DNA of 47,550 nucleotides, from the NCBI GenBank assembly GCA_050485385.1, contig JBJHBG010000023.1:1-47550 (forward strand). The letters run 5' to 3'. Below, piece by piece: positions 1 to 8,847 of the stretch. Numbering within the stretch: the first letter of the stretch is position 1; each line of letters opens with the position of its first letter. The notes under the pieces were generated by a model. That model worked only from the letters and a program-made list of their open reading frames with translations. It had not been told where the DNA came from and did no database searches. A program made the position numbers and the translations under genes. The stretch is from RECO01 sp050485385. Its GTDB lineage: Bacteria > Pseudomonadota > Alphaproteobacteria > Geminicoccales > Geminicoccaceae.

Positions 1-3000
1 GGCGGCGACGACGTCGCCATCGTCGGTCCCGGCTCCGACACCTTCACCGGCGGTAGCGGCGCCGACACCATGCGGCTGATCTCGCTGCCGACCGGCCAGC
101 CGCACAGCTTCACCGACTTCGATCCGAGCAACGACGTCATCGACCTCAGGGTGCTGTTCGGCGACGCCGGCGACGACATCGACGCCGACAACCTCACCGA
201 CTCGGTGCGCATCGTCACCGTCGGCGGCACGCAGATGCTGCAGATCGACGTCTCGGGCAGCGGCACGAGCTTCGTCAACGCCATCGCCCTGCCGGCCGGC
301 GTGACCACGTCCAACCTGCAGCTCGGCGTCAACCTCCTGGTCAACAACCAGCCGCCGGTCGATCCGCAGCCGGACGATCCCGAGCTGACGCTGGTCTCCA
401 GCGTCGCGCTCCTGGACACCAACGGCAACGGCGTCGCCGACGAGGGCGAGACGCTGCGCTACACCGTGGTGCTCACCAACACCGGCGACGTCGCGCTCAC
501 CGGCANNNNNNNNNNNNNNNNNNNNNNNNNNNNNNNNNNNNNNNNNNNNNNNNNNNNNNNNNNNNNNNNNNNNNNNNNNNNNNNNNNNNNNNNNNNNNNN
601 NNNNNGCCTCGGCGTCGGCGGCGAGCTGGAGCTCGCCTTCGACTACGTGATCACCGCCGACGACCTCGGCACCACCATCACCGCCACGGCCAGTGCCGAC
701 GCCGACCAGATCGACCCGGTCGCGGGCACGCCTTTGGAAAGCAGCGTCCCGACGCCGGACCCGGTGGAGAACCCCGAGCTGACGCTGGTCTCCAGCGTCG
801 CGCTCCTGGACACCAACGGCAACGGCGTCGCCGACGAGGGCGAGACGCTGCGCTACACCGTGGTGCTCACCAACACCGGCGACGTCGCGCTCACCGGCAT
901 CGAGGTGAACCTGGCACTCAGCACCCTCGGCGCGCCGGCGGTCCTCTTGGCGGACGGCAGCCTCGGCGTCGGCGGCGAGCTGGAGCTCGCCTTCGACTAC
1001 GTGATCACCGCCGACGACCTCGGCACCACCATCACCGCCACGGCCAGTGCCGACGCCGACCAGATCGACCCGGTCGCGGGCACGCCCCTGGAGAGCAATC
1101 CCGAGGTGCCGACGGTCGAGTTGGCGTTCACCTCGACGCTCGACCTGATCGACCTCAACGGCAACGGCTCCCCCAACCCGGGTGACGTCGTCCGCTACAG
1201 CTACACCGTCACCAACACCGGCAACACGGCGGCGACCAACGTGACGATCGCCGCGACCCTGGCGGGCGGCGTGTTCGCCACCCTGCCGACGCTGGAGGCG
1301 GGCGCCAGTGAGACGGTGACCTTCGACTACACCATCGTCAGCGGCGACGTCGGCACGACGGTCGCCAACACCGGCACCGTCGACAGCGACCAGACCGACG
1401 CGACCAATGCGGCGCCGAACCTCGTCATCCTCGGCACCAACAGCGCGCAGACGCACAATGGCGGCGCCGGCGACGACATCATCTGGGGTGCGGGCGGCAA
1501 CGACACGCTGAACGGCGGCGGCGGCAACGACCTGTTGATCGGCGGCGCCGGCTTCGATTTCTACAATGGCGGCTCCGGCAGCAACACCATCAGCTACGCC
1601 TGGTCGACGAGCGAGTGGCACGTCACCCTGCTGCCGGGCGGTGCCGGCTTCAGCACCAAGATCGACTACATCAACGTCGGCAGCAACGGCCCGCAGGACT
1701 ACGTCACCTCGGTCGTTCACGAGCAGATGGTGAACGTCCAGAACTTCATCGGCAATTCGCAGAACAACATCTTCACCGGCAACGAGCAGGCCAACGTCTT
1801 CACCGGCAATGGCGGCAGCCGCAACGTCTTCCAGGTGACCGAGCTGACGCCGGATACGATCGACGAGTTCACCGACTTCCGAGTCAGCAGTGCGCAGGGC
1901 GGCCTCGATACGATCATCTTCTACAACGTCCTGAACGTGCCCGGACACACCATCACCAATGCCGACCGTCCGAACTTCATGCGGGTGGAGCAGATCGACG
2001 GCAAGACGCTGTTGTCGATCAACCCCGAGGGCAACGGCAACGACGGCACCTTCATCCCGACGATGTGGCTGCCGGCCGGCATCTCGCTCAACAATCTGGG
2101 CATCGGCACGCGCATCTTCTTCGTCGGCGGCGGTGCCCAGGACGGCGAGCGGATCTACGGCAATTCGGGTAACAACACGCTGATCGGCACCGAAGGTGGC
2201 GACACCATGTTCGGCTTCGACGGCAACGACACGCTGATGGGCGTCGCCGGCAACAACACGCTGGTGGCGAGCTTCGGCACCGACAAGCTGATCGGCGGCA
2301 CCGGCGACGACTGGCTGGTCGCCAACTGGCAGCAGAAGGGTTGGGACGCCCTCGACATCCGCTACATGGAGCTGCCGAAGGTCTACGACGGCGGCGGTGG
2401 CGCCAACAACACGTTGGATTTCAGCCTCAGCCAGGACTACCGCGTGTCGGTCAGCCTGGAAGGGGGCTTCGCCGTCGAGGGCCACTTCCGCGTGCATGCA
2501 CCGCAGGGCACTCACTCGGAGGTGAAGAACATCCAGAACGTCATCGGCAGCGGTGGCATCGACTACATCCGCGGCAACCATGAGAACAACATCCTCGATG
2601 GCGGCGGCGGTTCCGACTTCCTCTACGGCGTTTCCGGCGACAACATCCTGCTCGGCGGCGCCGGCAACGACGTCATCGCCCCCGGCTTCGGCAACAACAT
2701 CGTCGACGGCGGCGGCGGCACCGATACGGTCGACTACTTCTTCGACTTTGCCGACGGGGCGGTGATCGATCTCAGCCAGGGCATCGCCACCTTCGCCGAC
2801 GGGCGCCAGGATACCCTGATCAACATCCAGCGGGTGGAGAGCACCAACGGCAACTCGACCGTCATCGGCAGCAACTCGAACAACATTCTGCGCGGTAATT
2901 CCGGCGACGACGTCATCGTCGTCCGCAACGGCAATGACACCCTCTGGGGCGATGGCGACGACGACACCTTCCTGTTCGATCAGCAGGTGAGCGGCACCAA

Positions 3001-3910
3001 GACCATCGGCGACTGGGGGCTCGGCAACGACGTGGTCGACCTCTCGGGCTTCCTCGCCGACGCCGGCAAGACGTGGGAAGACATCGTCATCGACCACGGC
3101 ACGCAGAACACCATCTTGACCATCGCCGGCATCTCGAACTTCAGCATCAACTTCTTCAAATCGGCGGCGGACCAGTTCGACCTGAGCGATCTGGAACAGG
3201 GACTCGTCCGAGCGACCCCAGCCACCGTGAAGATGATCCCCTACGTACCGTCCTACGAGTGGGTGTTCAGCTGCGAGACCATCGCCGCAGGGGCGATCTT
3301 CGCCTACTGGGACATGCACGGCTATCCGAACCTGTTCGAGGCGGCGGGCTGGGAGGAGCTGCGGGTGACCGACAACATCACCCACGAGATGACCAGCCCG
3401 GAGTATTTCGCCGCCTACGGTCCGCACAACCTTTTCCGCGATCCGGATCTGATCGCCGCGGCCGAAGGTGGGACCAGCATCAGCGACTTCTTCCGCACGC
3501 ATCAGGGCTGGTCGGACTATCCCTGGCGCTTCCCGCCCGACAAGCTGACTTCGGACATCATGGTCGAGTTCGCGGCGTCGCGCGGCTACAACTTCAACGC
3601 CTATCAGGACTGGGGCTATCTCAACATCACGTCCGACAACAAGGACGCGCTGTGGGACAAGTTCACCTTCCAGATCGACAACGACCGGCCGGTGTTCCTC
3701 GGCATCCCCGGCCATACCCAGGTGGTGTTCGGCTACGCCGAGAGCGGCGACGGCAGCCGCTGGTACGCCCACTACAACGGCAGCTCGACCCGCAGCGTGA
3801 TCTACGGCGAGACCGAGCACGTCATCTGGAGCCGGTTCGACGAGAGCTCGAACCTCGAATACATGGTGTTCTTCGCCCCGGCCGATCCGCCGAGCGAATT
3901 CATCATCTGA
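1..3910 (+). CDS. Giant RTX/DUF11-repeat surface protein, C-terminal part, with C39-like cysteine peptidase domain (5' partial)
   Basis: The gene is open at the left edge and ends with TGA at 3908-3910. In order it shows the end of an RTX-like unit (1-360), two near-identical DUF11/CARDB-like beta-sandwich repeats (from 382 and 776) and a third divergent one (about 1112-1420). Scattered RTX nonapeptide blocks with GGxGND-type words follow to about 3170 (for example 1459-1560, 2143-2330, 2590-2740). The last 230 residues look like a papain-fold C39-like peptidase: Cys in FSCETIAAGAIFAYWD (codon 3272), His in GIPGHTQVVFGY (codon 3713), then YAHYNGSS. The frame changes across the N-gap at 506-605, which a true gap of 60 nt would repair. 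RTX repeats normally bind Ca2+ in proteins exported by type I secretion, but no ABC exporter is in the window. It is probably the 3' end of the gene starting at 45220. The peptidase call is by motif only. Confidence 0.8.
506..605. other. Assembly gap (100 N) inside DUF11-like repeat
   Basis: Exactly 100 N, a typical placeholder length. Aligning the flanks with the intact repeat copy at 776-1105 shows that the missing stretch corresponds to 900-959, that is 60 nt. A 60-nt gap restores one reading frame through the gene and gives a repeat period of 354 nt (118 codons). A collapsed extra repeat would also be possible if its length is a multiple of that period. Confidence 0.9.
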
Positions 3911-3921
3911 TCGTACCCGCA

Positions 3922-3955
3922 CACCGCAGCGGTAGCTTCGCCTATCGCTGCGGTG
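3922..3955. terminator. Bidirectional hairpin terminator
   Basis: A 14-bp stem with one G-T wobble (arms 3922-3935 and 3942-3955, CACCGCAGCGGTAG and its partner) encloses a 6-nt loop. It lies between the convergent stops of the RTX gene (3910) and the sulfotransferase (3974). There is no long U-run on either side, so efficiency is uncertain. Confidence 0.65.
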
Positions 3956-3973
3956 CGGCCGACCGGCCAGCCT

Positions 3974-4990
3974 TCAGACGATCAGTCGAATGCAACCCCG
4001 CCGAGCAAGACGGTCGACGCGGATCCGCCCCTCGGAATCGTAGTCGTCGAGCCCCAGGGCGGCCATGACGCCCGCGATTGCCGCCACCTCGTCGGCTGCC
4101 AGCCGGCGGCGCCAGGATGCGTTGGGGTCGCCGCCGTGCAGGACGTTGGAGTCCGCGCGGGTCGTCGCGCTCGGCCGGTTCGCAATCGGCCCCTCGCGCA
4201 GCCGGCCGCCGAGGTCGAGCGCTCGGGCGATATCGTGAAAGCGACCGGGGTCCGCCGTCAGCGTCTCGTAGGCGGCGAAGACGAAGCGCTCGCGGCAGGC
4301 GGCATCGGCCAGCGGCACCAGGGTGTCGATGGCGACGTCGAGCGCATAGGCCTCGATCCGCCGGACACGGCGCCCGCGATAGGTCTCGAGACCCGGACAG
4401 AGCCGGCAGAGCGCCGGGTCGAAGACAACTTCGACCGTTTCCCGACCCCAGTCGGCCGAGCGCCCGGCATAGGCCTTCATCGAGGCCACCACGGCGAACG
4501 GGTGGCGCAGCAGGACGACGCCCCGCACGTCGGTCGCCCGCGCGATCCACGGCAACAGGCGCTGGGCGAACACGAACTTGACCAGGGTGACGTCGGCAGT
4601 GGCGAGGCGGTGCAGGTTGGCGAGCCGGCCGAGGCGGGGATTGCGCATCTGGTGGGCGGCTGTGGGTGCGCCGCCAGCGAGCACGCCGCGGACGAACGCT
4701 TCGAGCGCGGGCAGGGCAGCATCTGCGGCGAGGTGTGGGCGCTCGCCGCCGAAGGCCGGCGAGGGACCGCCCAGGCGGTGCTGCAGGTGGTTGAGCGGCT
4801 CCCAGTGCCGCCGTGCGGCGAGCAGCTCCTCCATGACCTCGAGCACCCAGGTCGTGCCCGAGCGCGGCGGACCGGACACGAACGCCACGGCCGGACGACG
4901 GTGGCTGCCGAGGCGCCAGGCGAGGCGTGCGAGGTGGTCGGTCGGCGTCGCGGGCAGGGGAGGGCTCAGCCGCGCGCCCGTCGCCGCCAC
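3974..4990 (-). CDS. Sulfotransferase family protein
   Basis: Predicted to transfer sulfate from PAPS to a hydroxyl, most likely on the polysaccharide made by the neighbouring genes. The PAPS 5'-phosphosulfate loop SGPPRSGTTW lies at about residues 39-48, and the 3'-phosphate site is in VVLLRHPFAVVAS (about 158-170). Both are hallmarks of the sulfotransferase fold. The start is unsure: GTG at 4990 (338 aa, overlapping the upstream gene by 25 nt), CTG at 4969, or GTG at 4888, which would put the P-loop at the very N-terminus. None has a strong ribosome binding site. It follows the VPLPA-CTERM gene on the same strand with overlap, so the two are probably cotranscribed. cysD, cysNC and cysQ in the same window can supply PAPS and remove PAP. 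The acceptor is unknown. Confidence 0.82.
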   Translation of the reverse strand: MAATGARLSPPLPATPTDHLARLAWRLGSHRRPAVAFVSGPPRSGTTWVLEVMEELLAARRHWEPLNHLQHRLGGPSPAFGGERPHLAADAALPALEAFVRGVLAGGAPTAAHQMRNPRLGRLANLHRLATADVTLVKFVFAQRLLPWIARATDVRGVVLLRHPFAVVASMKAYAGRSADWGRETVEVVFDPALCRLCPGLETYRGRRVRRIEAYALDVAIDTLVPLADAACRERFVFAAYETLTADPGRFHDIARALDLGGRLREGPIANRPSATTRADSNVLHGGDPNASWRRRLAADEVAAIAGVMAALGLDDYDSEGRIRVDRLARRGCIRLIV

Positions 4991-5664
4991 AGGCCGAGGC
5001 CGGCGAGGGCGCCGACGAACAGCACGCCGGCAGCCGGCAACGGCGTCTCGATCAGCGCCGCCCCGCCGCCGGCAGCACCGTGGCCCGCACCCGCGAGGTC
5101 GATGGCGACCGGCGGGTGGCCCGGGCTGCCGGTAAGGCCGCCGATCAGGGCGGCGACCACGGCGTCGAGGCCGACGCCCGCAAGCATGTCGCCCGTGCTC
5201 TGCATGGCGAGCGTGAGGTCGAGCTGACCGCCGCCGGGCGCGCCCGACCAGCTCAGGAGCACACCGTCGTAGAAGTAGGGGCTCATGATCCGCTCCTCGA
5301 GTGCCGCGCCCTCGCCCCAGACGAAGTCGGTGGCGATCAGATCGCCCTGCCAACCGGTGACGCTGAAGCCATCGAGGTGGAGGTCGAGTTCGACCGCACC
5401 GACATAGCTGCCGAGCGGGCCGAGCAGGGTGCCGGGCAGTTCGGGACCGAGTTGGTGATGAACGTTTTCGATCGTGCCGGGAACCGACATGTCGATGCGC
5501 AGTGTCGCCGTGTAGGGCAGGTGCGCATGATCCCAAGGGGAGGGTTGGAGGAAGTTGCCGGACAGCGTTCCGCCGAAATGGACTTCCTGGACCGCGGCAC
5601 GGGCGGCTGGAGCCGCGCCGAGCGCGATGGCGAGCACGAGAGCGGGGCCGACGATCCATCGCAT
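4966..5664 (-). CDS. VPLPA-CTERM (PEP-CTERM-like) sorting-signal protein
   Basis: A 232-residue exported protein. ATG at 5664 is preceded by GGAG about 10 nt upstream and opens a clear signal peptide (MRWIVGPALVLAIALGAAPAARA, cleavage near residue 23). The C-terminus (about 206-232) has the tripartite exosortase signal: TPLPA motif, a hydrophobic stretch (GVLFVGALAGLGLW), then an RRRAR tail. This is the VPLPA variant recognised by XrtD-type exosortases, and one such enzyme lies at 11807-13399. The body has no recognised domain and looks like a beta-rich secreted protein. It is the only protein in the window with this signal, so it is the obvious cognate substrate. Longer upstream reading is a shadow, because no signal peptide would result. 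Confidence 0.8.
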   Translation of the reverse strand: MRWIVGPALVLAIALGAAPAARAAVQEVHFGGTLSGNFLQPSPWDHAHLPYTATLRIDMSVPGTIENVHHQLGPELPGTLLGPLGSYVGAVELDLHLDGFSVTGWQGDLIATDFVWGEGAALEERIMSPYFYDGVLLSWSGAPGGGQLDLTLAMQSTGDMLAGVGLDAVVAALIGGLTGSPGHPPVAIDLAGAGHGAAGGGAALIETPLPAAGVLFVGALAGLGLWRRRARG

Positions 5665-5911
5665 TTTAAGCGTCTCCGAGCTTTCCCTCGGGCCTACGCC
5701 CGCGGCGGATACGGCACAAGCCCGGTGTCTTGCGCATCTCCCCATGGTACGCGAAAGCGCGGGTGTTCGCGTGGAACGCGATTGGTGGCCGCCGTGTATG
5801 ACGTTATGGTGACGGTGGCGCGCCGCGGTGCCTCGATGGGTCGGACCTGCGACCCTTCTCGTGCACGTTTCGTCCTCGTTGTTTCTCGATGACCAAGGAA
5901 GAGATGTGACC

Positions 5912-7189
5912 ATGCTCGACGAGCAGCATCGCTCGGCCTCGTTCCGTGGTTCCCCGTTCTTCGGCGGCTGCTCGGCGGCGCTCACGTTGTACGACTTCGC
6001 GGTCGAGAGCGACGGCAAGCGGCATACCGCGGTTCGCGCCAAGCTGGGCGATGCCGACGGCCATCGGCCGATCGAATTCCGCATCGAGTCCGACGACGGC
6101 CCGGTCGAGGTCGACAGCGCCGACGGGCTGTTGCCGGTGGCGCTGTTGGTGGCGATGCAGACGCACCGCCCGCTGCACGTCGAAGCCCCCCTGTCGCCGC
6201 GGCTGCTCTACCACGCCAACCGCTATCTCGGCGCCATCCTCGCCCGCATCCACGCCCCCTCGGCGCAGGTGCCGGTGACCGCGTCGCTGCCCTACGCGCC
6301 GCCGCCGCGGCCGAACCGTGGCGTGTGCACCGGCTGCTCCGGCGGAGTGGACAGCTTCAACGTGCTGCAGGACCACCTGTTCCAGCCGACCGTAGCCGGC
6401 CACCGGGTGACGCATCTGTTGTTCAACTCGGTCGGCGCGCACCCGCCGTTCGACCGCGAGAGCGTGTTCCAGCGCCGGCTCGCCCGCATCCGCCGGCTCG
6501 CCAGCCTCATCGGCATGCCGCTCGTCGTCACCACGAGCAACCAGGACGAGCTGCTCGGCACCGACTTCATGCAGTTCGAATCGGTGCGCAACGCCACCGT
6601 GCCCCTGCTGTTGCAGACGGTGGCGCACCGCTTCTACCACGCCGCCGCGGTGACCCTGGACGACCTCGGCGTCTACCCGCACGACGCGGTCGACATCGCC
6701 GATCCGCTGCTGTTGTCGCTGCTCTCGACCGAGCGCATCGACCTGGTCTCGGCCGGCGCGGAGATGGACCGCATCCAAAAGCTGACGCGGCTGCCGGAGA
6801 TCCCCTTTACCCACGAGTTCCTCGACATCTGCACCTACTCGCCGGCGCACGTCGCCAATTGCGGCCGCTGCCTCAACAAGTGCGCGCCCAACCTCTTCAC
6901 CATGACCATGCTCGGCATCGTCGACGAGTACGCGCACCTGTTCGACATGGAGGCCTATCGCGAGGGCTGGCCGACCTTCGTCGTCAACATGCTGAAGGAC
7001 GACCACTCGATGCTGATGATGCAGATCCAGCGCGAGGTGCAGCGGCGCAAGGTACGGCTGCCGGCATCCCTGCGGGCGGTTGCCTGGGCCGACCGTCATC
7101 TCCGCTTGCGCGAGCGGCTGCCGGTCGAACTCGGCCGCAAGGTCTGCCGGGCGCTGGTGCCGCCGTCGCGGCGGCCCGCACAGTCCTGA
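5912..7189 (+). CDS. PP-loop ATP pyrophosphatase-like protein with Cys cluster (EPS locus paralogue 1)
   Basis: 425 residues; ATG at 5912 with GGAAGAG 9 nt upstream (an in-frame GTG lies at 5906). The central motif SGGVDSF (residues 143-149) is the PP-loop of N-type ATP pyrophosphatases, which activate a carboxyl, carbonyl or thiolation target through an adenylate. CTGC sits just before it (Cys139, Cys142) and NCGRCLNKC follows (Cys317, Cys320, Cys324), which could bind a metal as in QueC or WbpG-like enzymes. The same layout, with GxPLVVTTSN after the PP-loop, recurs in the protein at 25101-26360, so they are paralogues. The family has no function I can name. The EPS setting suggests amidation or a similar modification of a sugar, but that is inference. 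It is convergent with the polymerase gene. Confidence 0.7.
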   Translation: MLDEQHRSASFRGSPFFGGCSAALTLYDFAVESDGKRHTAVRAKLGDADGHRPIEFRIESDDGPVEVDSADGLLPVALLVAMQTHRPLHVEAPLSPRLLYHANRYLGAILARIHAPSAQVPVTASLPYAPPPRPNRGVCTGCSGGVDSFNVLQDHLFQPTVAGHRVTHLLFNSVGAHPPFDRESVFQRRLARIRRLASLIGMPLVVTTSNQDELLGTDFMQFESVRNATVPLLLQTVAHRFYHAAAVTLDDLGVYPHDAVDIADPLLLSLLSTERIDLVSAGAEMDRIQKLTRLPEIPFTHEFLDICTYSPAHVANCGRCLNKCAPNLFTMTMLGIVDEYAHLFDMEAYREGWPTFVVNMLKDDHSMLMMQIQREVQRRKVRLPASLRAVAWADRHLRLRERLPVELGRKVCRALVPPSRRPAQS

Positions 7190-7248
7190 AGACAGCAGGC
7201 CACAGGCGCTTGCCGGCAAGAACGCGAGCCGCGCGAACGCCGCCGCCT

Positions 7249-8826
7249 TCAGTGCGAGCGGCCACCGTCCTTTCCCAGCGGCAAGCCCTCGACACGACCG
7301 CTCCAACGCTGCCCCAGCCGCCGCGCGGGCGAAACCGGCACCGCCTCGGTCGCCGCCGGTGACGGCGCCCGGCGGCGCGCCAGGAGCAGCAGGACCACGA
7401 GGGCAGCGGCGATCGGCGGGCCGACCCAGGCCATGATCCCGGCCAAAGCGCCGCGCATGACGATGATGGTGAACCCACCGACCAGGGCCACCACCACGTC
7501 GCCGCCGGTGCGGCTGCCATCCATGCCGCCGAGGCTCGCGCGCACCTCGACGCGGGCGACCAACCAACCGACCAGCATCATGCCGAGCGGCACCGCGAGC
7601 AGGCCAGCGGCGAGGTAGAATTCCATGAACAGCGGCGTCGAGACGTTGGTGTACCAGTAGCCGAGTTGCTCGAAGACCGTGGCGCCGCTCGGCATCGGTT
7701 TGCCCGACCACAATCCCCGCGGCACGAAGAAGAACGGCACGCCGAACAGGTTCTGCAGGCCGAGCAGGCCCTGGAGGTCGACGAAGCGGACCACGTTTGC
7801 CGATGCCTGGAAGGTATCGAAGTCGACGGTGTAGAAATAATCGAAGCGCCGTGTCAGCAGGACGTCGAAGAACTGGCTGCGACCCTCTGCCGACCCGAGC
7901 AGCTTGATGGCCGGCAGGACATAGAAAATGATCAGCGGGAAGGCGATGATCAGCAACGTCTTGGTGCGCTGGAACAGGCCGCGGAAGGTCACGTAGAAGA
8001 GGGCGAGCAGGCAGCCGGCGAAGACGAAGCGGGCGTTGGCCAAGGGATTGTAGAGAAAGAGGGCAAGCGGCACGGCGCCGAGGACCAAGAGGGTCAGCAT
8101 CGGCCGCAACCAACTGCCGGGCGGCAGCAGGCCGCGGTTGACGAAGAGGGCGACGGCGACGACCGCTCCGGCCAGGGCCAGCCCCTGGCCGCTGAGGAAC
8201 ACCTGATAGGTGGTCCGCGTATCCGCGCCCTGCAACGTCGCCAGATCGCCACGGCTGGCGAGCAGCGTCTCGACGCCGATCAGCGGGATCACGGCCAGTC
8301 CGACCAACGAACAGCCGACGGCGAACGTCAGCAGCCAGCCCGTCGGTACGGCGGGCGCTGCCAGGGTCGAGACCGGCGGCAGGCGGCGGCGGTGCAGGAA
8401 GCGGCCCACCTCGTAGCCGATCATGGCGAGCGCGATCAGCCAGGTGGTGTGCACCGTATCGGCGGCTTCGTGGACGACCGGCTGCCAGGGAAAGCGGCCG
8501 ACGGCCACCTGCATCGCCGCCGGCGCGAGCAGGAAATAGGCGAGGTAGAGGTAGTAGCAGAGGTCGATCAGACTGCGCTGGAAACTCAACGCCGATACCA
8601 GGAGGCCGACGAAGGCGCAGCCCGTGAGGAACACGAGGGCGGCGAAGACCGGCGGCGCGTTGCTGCCGAAGCCGTCGAGCAGAAGACCGAGCGCCAGGGT
8701 CGCGCCGACGGCGAAGAGCGGGGCCGCGATCCACGCGAACCAGGGCAGGGCGGGCCGCACCCGCGGCGGCGCTTCGCCGCCCGGCTCGGTGGCGAGCGGC
8801 CGTCGGGATCGAGGCTGGGGCATCAT
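7249..8826 (-). CDS. O-antigen/EPS polymerase-like membrane protein (Wzy-type)
   Basis: A 525-residue integral membrane protein with about ten or more hydrophobic segments spread over its length, such as FAVGATLALGLLL, FAALVFLTGCAFVGLL and LLIIAFPLIIFYVLPAI. A long hydrophilic loop lies in the C-terminal half around FDYFYTVDFDTFQASANVVRF. This layout is that of oligosaccharide repeat-unit polymerases, which join lipid-linked repeat units at the periplasmic face. Sequence identity in this family is always low, so the call rests on topology and context. The start is chosen at ATG 8826 with GGAG 4-7 nt upstream; ATG 8823 and GTG 8835 are alternatives. It follows cysNC by 21 nt on the same strand, forming a cysD-cysNC-polymerase operon that ties sulfate activation to EPS assembly. 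Confidence 0.68.
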   Translation of the reverse strand: MMPQPRSRRPLATEPGGEAPPRVRPALPWFAWIAAPLFAVGATLALGLLLDGFGSNAPPVFAALVFLTGCAFVGLLVSALSFQRSLIDLCYYLYLAYFLLAPAAMQVAVGRFPWQPVVHEAADTVHTTWLIALAMIGYEVGRFLHRRRLPPVSTLAAPAVPTGWLLTFAVGCSLVGLAVIPLIGVETLLASRGDLATLQGADTRTTYQVFLSGQGLALAGAVVAVALFVNRGLLPPGSWLRPMLTLLVLGAVPLALFLYNPLANARFVFAGCLLALFYVTFRGLFQRTKTLLIIAFPLIIFYVLPAIKLLGSAEGRSQFFDVLLTRRFDYFYTVDFDTFQASANVVRFVDLQGLLGLQNLFGVPFFFVPRGLWSGKPMPSGATVFEQLGYWYTNVSTPLFMEFYLAAGLLAVPLGMMLVGWLVARVEVRASLGGMDGSRTGGDVVVALVGGFTIIVMRGALAGIMAWVGPPIAAALVVLLLLARRRAPSPAATEAVPVSPARRLGQRWSGRVEGLPLGKDGGRSH

Positions 8827-8847
8827 GGTCTCCACGGCTGCACGTCG

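Noticed and set aside
497..3922. Long minus-strand open frame of over 1,100 codons opposite the RTX gene
   Set aside because: It is an antisense shadow created by GC-rich RTX repeats. It has no ribosome site or domain, and the plus strand has clear domains.
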